From: Salinigranum salinum
Lineage (GTDB): Archaea; Halobacteriota; Halobacteria; Halobacteriales; Haloferacaceae
Direction of reading: 5' to 3'
DNA: 64,000 nt
Assembly: GCF_009176545.1 (NCBI RefSeq)
Contig: NZ_VTOJ01000002.1
Span: 1,116,001 to 1,180,000, forward strand
Shown here: positions 59,448 to 64,000 of the stretch, piece by piece
Layout of the letters: each line of letters begins with the position of its first letter
How positions within the stretch are numbered: position 1 is the first letter of the stretch
Made by a program: the position numbers and the translations under genes
Notes under the pieces: model-generated
The model's input: only the letters and a program-made list of their open reading frames with translations
Told to the model about the DNA's origin: nothing
The model's database searches: none

Positions 59448-61148
59448 ATGTACGACGAGGAGGACCTCGACGCGATCCGCGAGTCGCGCGCGGCGTGGGA
59501 GGAGGAGACGCGCGACCCCGTCCTCGATCGGTTCGGCGAGCGCAAGGACCGGTTCGCGACCGTCTCGAACCACGCTGTCGACGACCTCTACACCCCCGTC
59601 GACGTCGCCGGAATGGACTACGACGAGGATCTCGGCTTCCCCGGCGAGTTCCCCTTCACCAGAGGCCCCTACGCGACGATGTACCGCGGGCGGACGTGGA
59701 CGATGCGGCAGTTCGCGGGGTTCGGCACCGCCAGCGAGACCAACGAGCGCTTCCACTACCTCATCGAACACGGGCAGACGGGCCTGTCGACGGCGTTCGA
59801 CATGCCCTCGCTGATGGGCAAAGACTCCGACGACCCGCTCTCCGACGGGGAGGTGGGCAAGGAGGGCGTCGCCGTCGACACGCTGCGCGACGTGGAGATC
59901 CTCTTCGAAGGGATCGACATCGCCGAGGTCACCACGTCGTTCACGATCAACCCCTCCGCGCCGGTGATCTTCGCGATGTACGTCGCGCTCGCGGACCAGC
60001 GTGGCGTCCCCCGCGAGGAGCTGGACGGCACCCTCCAGAACGACATGCTGAAGGAGTTCATCGCGCAGAAGGAGTGGGTGATCCCCCCCGAGCCCTCGCT
60101 CAAACTGGTGACCGACACGGTCGAGTTCGCCGCCCGAGAGACGCCGAAGATGAGCCCCATCTCCATCTCGGGCTACCACATCCGCGAGGCGGGGTCGACA
60201 GCGGTCCAGGAACTCGCGTTCACGCTCGCGGACGGCTTCGCCTACGTCGAGGACGCACTGGATCGGGGACTCGCGGTCGACGAGTTCGCGCCGCAGCTGT
60301 CGTTCTTCTTCAACTCACACAACTCGATCTTCGAGGAGGTCGCGAAGTTCCGCGCGGGCCGGCGCATCTACGCCCGGATCATGGACGAGTGGTACGACGC
60401 TTCTGACCAGGCATCGAAGCGGATGAAGTTCCACACTCAGACGGCGGGACAGTCGCTCACGGCACAGCAGCCGCTGAACAACGTCGTCCGGGTGACCATC
60501 CAGGCGCTCGCGGGCGTCATGGGCGGGACGCAGTCGCTCCACACCAACTCCTACGACGAGGCGCTCGCCCTCCCGAGCGAGGAGGCCGTGCGCGTCGCGC
60601 TCCGAACCCAGCAGATCATCGCCGAGGAGTCCGGGGCGGCGGACGTGATCGATCCCCTGGGCGGGTCGTTCTTCGTCGAGTCGCTCACGAACGAGGTCGA
60701 GGCGGAGACGATGGCGTACATCGAGGAGATCCGCGAGATGGGCGACGGGTCGGTCCGCGACGGCGTGCTCGAGGGGATCGAACAGGGCTACTTCCACCGG
60801 GAGATCGGGAACGCCTCCTACGAGTACCAGGAACGCGTCGAACGCGAGGAAGAGGTCGTCGTCGGCGTCAACCGCTACGAGATGGACGAGGACACCCGCC
60901 CCGACCTGCTGCACGTCTCCGAGGAGGTCCAGGAACGCCAGCTGTCGCGGCTCGAGGCGGTGAAAGAAGAACGCGACGACGACGCCGTCGAGACGGCGCT
61001 CGACACCCTTCGGGAGGTGGTCGCAGCCGACGAGAACGTGATGCCGGCGCTCGTCGACGCGGTGAAGGCGTACGTGACGATGGGCGAGATCATGCAGGTG
61101 TTCGAGGCCGAGTACGGACAGTACCGCGAGACGATCAGCCTCGGCTGA
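59448..61148 (+). CDS. mcmA1: Methylmalonyl-CoA mutase, large (catalytic) subunit
   Basis: A 566-residue catalytic chain interconverting (R)-methylmalonyl-CoA and succinyl-CoA. Landmarks are FPFTRGPYATMYRGRTWTMR, QFAGFGTASETNERFHYL, GLSTAFDMPSLMGKDSDD, KMSPISISGYHIREAGST and GGTQSLHTNSYDEALALP. The B12-binding domain is not part of this chain; it is a separate small subunit in archaea and is not in the window. It serves propionate and odd-chain or branched amino-acid catabolism, next to acetyl-CoA synthetase. Confidence 0.94.
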   Translation: MYDEEDLDAIRESRAAWEEETRDPVLDRFGERKDRFATVSNHAVDDLYTPVDVAGMDYDEDLGFPGEFPFTRGPYATMYRGRTWTMRQFAGFGTASETNERFHYLIEHGQTGLSTAFDMPSLMGKDSDDPLSDGEVGKEGVAVDTLRDVEILFEGIDIAEVTTSFTINPSAPVIFAMYVALADQRGVPREELDGTLQNDMLKEFIAQKEWVIPPEPSLKLVTDTVEFAARETPKMSPISISGYHIREAGSTAVQELAFTLADGFAYVEDALDRGLAVDEFAPQLSFFFNSHNSIFEEVAKFRAGRRIYARIMDEWYDASDQASKRMKFHTQTAGQSLTAQQPLNNVVRVTIQALAGVMGGTQSLHTNSYDEALALPSEEAVRVALRTQQIIAEESGAADVIDPLGGSFFVESLTNEVEAETMAYIEEIREMGDGSVRDGVLEGIEQGYFHREIGNASYEYQERVEREEEVVVGVNRYEMDEDTRPDLLHVSEEVQERQLSRLEAVKEERDDDAVETALDTLREVVAADENVMPALVDAVKAYVTMGEIMQVFEAEYGQYRETISLG

Positions 61149-61331
61149 CGGGGCGACGGCGCCGGTCAGGTCGTCTCGGGTGGTGTCGACGACGACCTCG
61201 ACCCGATGACGATGCGACGGTGGCCGCCTCGTCGGTCGATTTCGGCCGTGTGAGACACTATCTCATCACCCGTCTGCAGACCCACATCCCAATAGTTTAT
61301 CATGGATGATTCGGAACCATTCTAGCGAGTT

Positions 61332-63326
61332 ATGTCAGACGGAGACGCGGAACTCGAGGCACGGTTGGCAGCGCAGGAGGAGTTCGAACCGCCGGCGGGG
61401 TTCGTCGAGCAGGCGAACGTGTCGGACCCTGACATCTACGGACAGTTCGAGGAGAACTGGCCCAACTGCTGGCGGGCCGCGGCGGAACTGCTGGACTGGT
61501 ACGAGGAGTACGAGCAGGTGCTGGACGACTCGAACCCGCCCTTCTACAAGTGGTTCACCGACGGAAAGCTGAACGTCTCGGACAACTGTCTCGACCGGCA
61601 CCTCGACGAGCGTGGCGACGAGGCCGCCATCGAGTGGGTCGGCGAGCCGGTTGACGAGGACAACGTCACGTACACGTACGAGGAACTGCACCGCGAGGTC
61701 AACGAGTTCGCGGCCGCCCTCCTCGACATGGGCGTCGGTGAGGACGACGTCGTCACGATGTACATGCCGATGATCCCCCAGCTCCCGATCGCCATGCTGG
61801 CGTGTGCACGCATCGGCGCGCCGCACTCGGTGGTGTTCGCGGGGTTCTCGGCGGACGCCCTCGCCACGCGGATGAACTCCGCGGACTCGGAGTATCTCGT
61901 CACGTGTGACGGCTACTACCGCCGCGGCGACCCCCTCGACCACCTCGCGAAGGCCAACGAGGGGCTCGACGGGGTGGAACACGACGTCGAAGGGGTCGTC
62001 GTCGCCGAGCGCCTGATGGACGGCGACGGCTTCGGCCACGACCTCGCCGACAACCAGCACGCCTACGCGGACCTCGTCGCCGACCAGGCGGGTGCCGAGG
62101 TCGACCCCGTCGAGCGCGACGCCGAGGACATGCTGTTCCTCATGTACACCTCGGGGACGACGGGCAAGCCCAAGGGCGTCAAACATACGACCGCGGGCTA
62201 CCTCGCGTGGGCCGCGTGGACCTCGCAGGCGGTGCTGGACATCAAGCCCGAGGACACGTACTTCTGCTCGGCCGACATCGGCTGGATCACGGGCCACTCG
62301 TACATCGTCTACGGACCGCTCGCGCTGGGGACCACGACGATGATGTACGAGGGGACGCCCGACTACCCCGAGCGCGACCGGCTCTGGGAGATCGTCGAGG
62401 AGTACGAGGCGACGCAGCTGTACACCGCACCCACCGCCATCAGGGCGTTCATGAAGTGGGGCGCGGAGTTCCCCGAGCGACACGACCTCTCGAGCCTCCG
62501 CCTGCTGGGAACCGTCGGCGAACCGATCAACCCGCGGGCGTGGAAGTGGTACTACCAGCACATCGGCGACGAGGAGTGCCCCGTCGTCGACACGTGGTGG
62601 CAGACCGAGACCGGAGGCATGATGATCACCGGCCTGCCGGGTGTCAAGAAGATGAAGCCCGGGAGCGCAGGGCCCCCGTTACCGGGACTCGACGTGCGCA
62701 TCGTCGACACGAAGGGCGAGGAGGTCAAGGCCGGCCGTGCGGGGTACCTCACGGTCCAGAAGCCGTGGCCCGGCATGCTCCGGACGCTGTACAAGAACGA
62801 CGAGCGCTTCATCCAGGAGTACTGGGCGGAGTACTCCGACACCGACTCCAGCGATCCCGACGACTGGATCTACTTCCCCGAGGACGGCGCGAAGATCGAC
62901 GACGAGGGGTACATCACCGTGCTGGGGAGGGTGGACGACGTGCTCAACGTCTCCGGCCACCGGCTGGGGACGATGGAGATCGAGTCGGCCATCGTCGGCG
63001 TCGACGGCGTCGCCGAGGCCGCCGTCGTCGGCGGCGACCACGAGATCAAGGGCGAAGCGGTGTACGCCTACGTCATCCTCGAGGACGGCTACGAGGGTGA
63101 CGAGGAGATGCGCGGGCGCATCGTCGAGGGCGTCGAGGACGCCATCGGCCCCATCGCGCGGCCCGAACAGGTGATCTTCACGCCCGAGCTGCCCAAAACC
63201 AGGTCTGGAAAGATCATGCGCCGCCTGCTCGAACAGATCGCCAACGAGGAGGAACTCGGCGACACGACGACGCTCCGCAACCCCGAGATCGTCGAGGACA
63301 TCCAGCAGCAGGTTCAGAGCGACTGA
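61332..63326 (+). CDS. acs: Acetyl-CoA synthetase (AMP-forming)
   Basis: A 664-residue acetate-CoA ligase that makes acetyl-CoA from acetate, ATP and CoA. The ATP motif is LMYTSGTTGKPKGVKHT near residue 275, TWWQTETGGMMITG is near 425, the hinge is in ITVLGRVDDVLNVSGHRLG, and the C-terminal catalytic Lys lies in ELPKTRSGKIMRRLLEQ. Length is normal. A propionate-specific role cannot be excluded. The sequence agtttatc about 35 bases before the ATG may be its TATA box. Confidence 0.94.
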   Translation: MSDGDAELEARLAAQEEFEPPAGFVEQANVSDPDIYGQFEENWPNCWRAAAELLDWYEEYEQVLDDSNPPFYKWFTDGKLNVSDNCLDRHLDERGDEAAIEWVGEPVDEDNVTYTYEELHREVNEFAAALLDMGVGEDDVVTMYMPMIPQLPIAMLACARIGAPHSVVFAGFSADALATRMNSADSEYLVTCDGYYRRGDPLDHLAKANEGLDGVEHDVEGVVVAERLMDGDGFGHDLADNQHAYADLVADQAGAEVDPVERDAEDMLFLMYTSGTTGKPKGVKHTTAGYLAWAAWTSQAVLDIKPEDTYFCSADIGWITGHSYIVYGPLALGTTTMMYEGTPDYPERDRLWEIVEEYEATQLYTAPTAIRAFMKWGAEFPERHDLSSLRLLGTVGEPINPRAWKWYYQHIGDEECPVVDTWWQTETGGMMITGLPGVKKMKPGSAGPPLPGLDVRIVDTKGEEVKAGRAGYLTVQKPWPGMLRTLYKNDERFIQEYWAEYSDTDSSDPDDWIYFPEDGAKIDDEGYITVLGRVDDVLNVSGHRLGTMEIESAIVGVDGVAEAAVVGGDHEIKGEAVYAYVILEDGYEGDEEMRGRIVEGVEDAIGPIARPEQVIFTPELPKTRSGKIMRRLLEQIANEEELGDTTTLRNPEIVEDIQQQVQSD

Positions 63327-63486
63327 GCGGTTCGCGCGCCACGCCGCCCGGTCACGACGCTCCCCCGGTGTGTTCGACGCGAGCAGATCGGGGAGCGGCA
63401 CGGTGACGCATCGCGGGCGACGGCCGGGTCCAGCGCCGACCGGAGCGACGCCACTCGTGGACGTCTCTCGACCCGAGGGAGGCGTT

Positions 63487-63738
63487 TCACTCGGCGTCGA
63501 GCCACCCCTGCAGACACGCCTCGTCGCAGAGGTAGCGCTTGCCGGCGGGGAGGTAGTTCGACTCCTCCGAGAGCGTCACGAGGAGGTGGCGTTCGTGCAG
63601 ATCGAGCACGGCGTCACAGTGCGGACAGCGTGCGGTCTGTTCGGCATCCATCGTCCACAGGTGGTGCTGTGAGACGCGGCCGACGACCATGCCGGGTTCG
63701 GCCTGTGGTGTCAGTCCGGTGTAATCCGAGAGGGCCAT
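63487..63738 (-). CDS. Small zinc-finger-type haloarchaeal protein
   Basis: An 83-residue protein with a likely zinc site: TARCPHCDAVL and YLCDEACLQGWL give four well-spaced cysteines. The N-terminus (MALSDYTGLTPQAEPG) and the QHHLWTMDAE stretch are unremarkable. It resembles the short zinc-ribbon proteins (DUF7576-like) of haloarchaea. Function is unknown. It converges with acs, 160 bases away, with nothing recognisable in between. Confidence 0.75.
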   Translation of the reverse strand: MALSDYTGLTPQAEPGMVVGRVSQHHLWTMDAEQTARCPHCDAVLDLHERHLLVTLSEESNYLPAGKRYLCDEACLQGWLDAE

Positions 63739-63920
63739 ACGTCGGCTTCGCGGTCCCCGGATATGACACTTTCCTGGGTAGTTTTGGGTTGTCCTCGTGT
63801 GTCACGCGACGGTCGTGAGTGGTAAGTACCGATACTGAGTGAAACGGAGTCTACACCGCTCGACACGTACCCGGACGTACCGCCGGGACCGAGAGCGGAG
63901 CGTTCGTTCCTGCAGAACTT

Positions 63921-63930
63921 CTTTATAAAC
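63921..63930 (+). promoter_or_regulatory. TATA box near the right edge, gene outside the window
   Basis: The sequence ctttataaac is a very good TATA match. Transcription would start near 63955 on the plus strand, so the promoted gene begins at or beyond the edge; an ATG occurs at 63995. Confidence 0.45.
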
Positions 63931-64000
63931 CGTAGGTGTCGTGTGAGTAGTTCCATCAAATTTAGCCCCCCCCGGTGTCTCCTTCGCGGTATCGATGGGT

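Noticed and set aside
63739-64000. Partial gene at the right edge
   Set aside because: Only a TATA box and a late ATG (63995) are visible; two codons are too few to call a coding sequence.

Overview
This window is haloarchaeal chromosome (class Halobacteria). The signs are high GC with strong C/G third-position bias, acidic proteins (DE-rich, K-poor), archaeal-only families (aCPSF1 with KH domains, MC1 chromosomal protein, DUF371, DUF373, DUF6517, Bat-type HTH regulator, AlaX, archaeal ProS, COG1340 coiled-coil protein) and archaeal promoters. Most genes have a TATA-like box 25-31 bases before the start codon and no Shine-Dalgarno sequence, so leaderless mRNAs dominate. I cannot name the genus. 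No rRNA, tRNA, CRISPR array or intact insertion sequence was seen.

Region 1 (1-12.8 kb) is catabolic. An IclR-type regulator (cut by the left edge) is followed by a zinc sugar/polyol dehydrogenase, a fumarylacetoacetate-hydrolase-family enzyme, an aldehyde dehydrogenase, a HAD phosphatase, a MaoC hydratase, a CaiB-type CoA-transferase, an SDR dehydrogenase and an UlaG-like metallo-lactonase. It ends in a tight three-gene operon: class II aldolase, L-xylulokinase-like FGGY kinase and 2-hydroxyacid dehydrogenase. Together they look like a sugar-acid or pentulose degradation locus of unknown substrate.

Region 2 (12.8-35.7 kb) is mostly housekeeping. It holds a CARDB-type secreted protein with an HAE3/MMPL exporter, a DHH phosphoesterase, MC1, AlaX, an HD-domain protein, an NAD epimerase, the glutamate synthase large chain with a 26-base tandem array just beyond its 3' end, ProS, an HTH-like protein, aCPSF1, methylglyoxal synthase, a double-VOC enzyme and an FNT channel fused to two universal stress domains.

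Region 3 (36-37.4 kb) is a short AT-rich island with one orphan four-helix membrane protein, bracketed by an imperfect direct repeat. It stands out sharply from its surroundings.

Region 4 (37.4-50.8 kb) holds endonuclease III, a cytochrome P450, DUF371, a COG1340 coiled-coil protein preceded by two overlapping micro-ORFs, SppA, a broken ridA, DUF373, a geranylgeranyl-reductase-type flavoprotein, a zinc microprotein, a DUF6517 lipoprotein, the KorAB 2-oxoacid:ferredoxin oxidoreductase and a ferredoxin-NADP-reductase-like protein.

Region 5 (50.9-64 kb) holds a cysteine-rich unknown, a nosL-nosD-nosF-nosY copper-maturation operon without nosZ, a Tat lipoprotein beta-propeller, a Bat-type regulator, a second NAD epimerase, methylmalonyl-CoA mutase large subunit, acetyl-CoA synthetase and a small zinc protein. 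The last two enzymes fit acetate/propionate assimilation.

The most unusual signals are the micro-ORF cascade before the COG1340 gene (40.56-40.73 kb), the AT-rich island, the deleted ridA, the 26-base array with an orphan TATA box, and the uncharacterised sugar-acid cluster.
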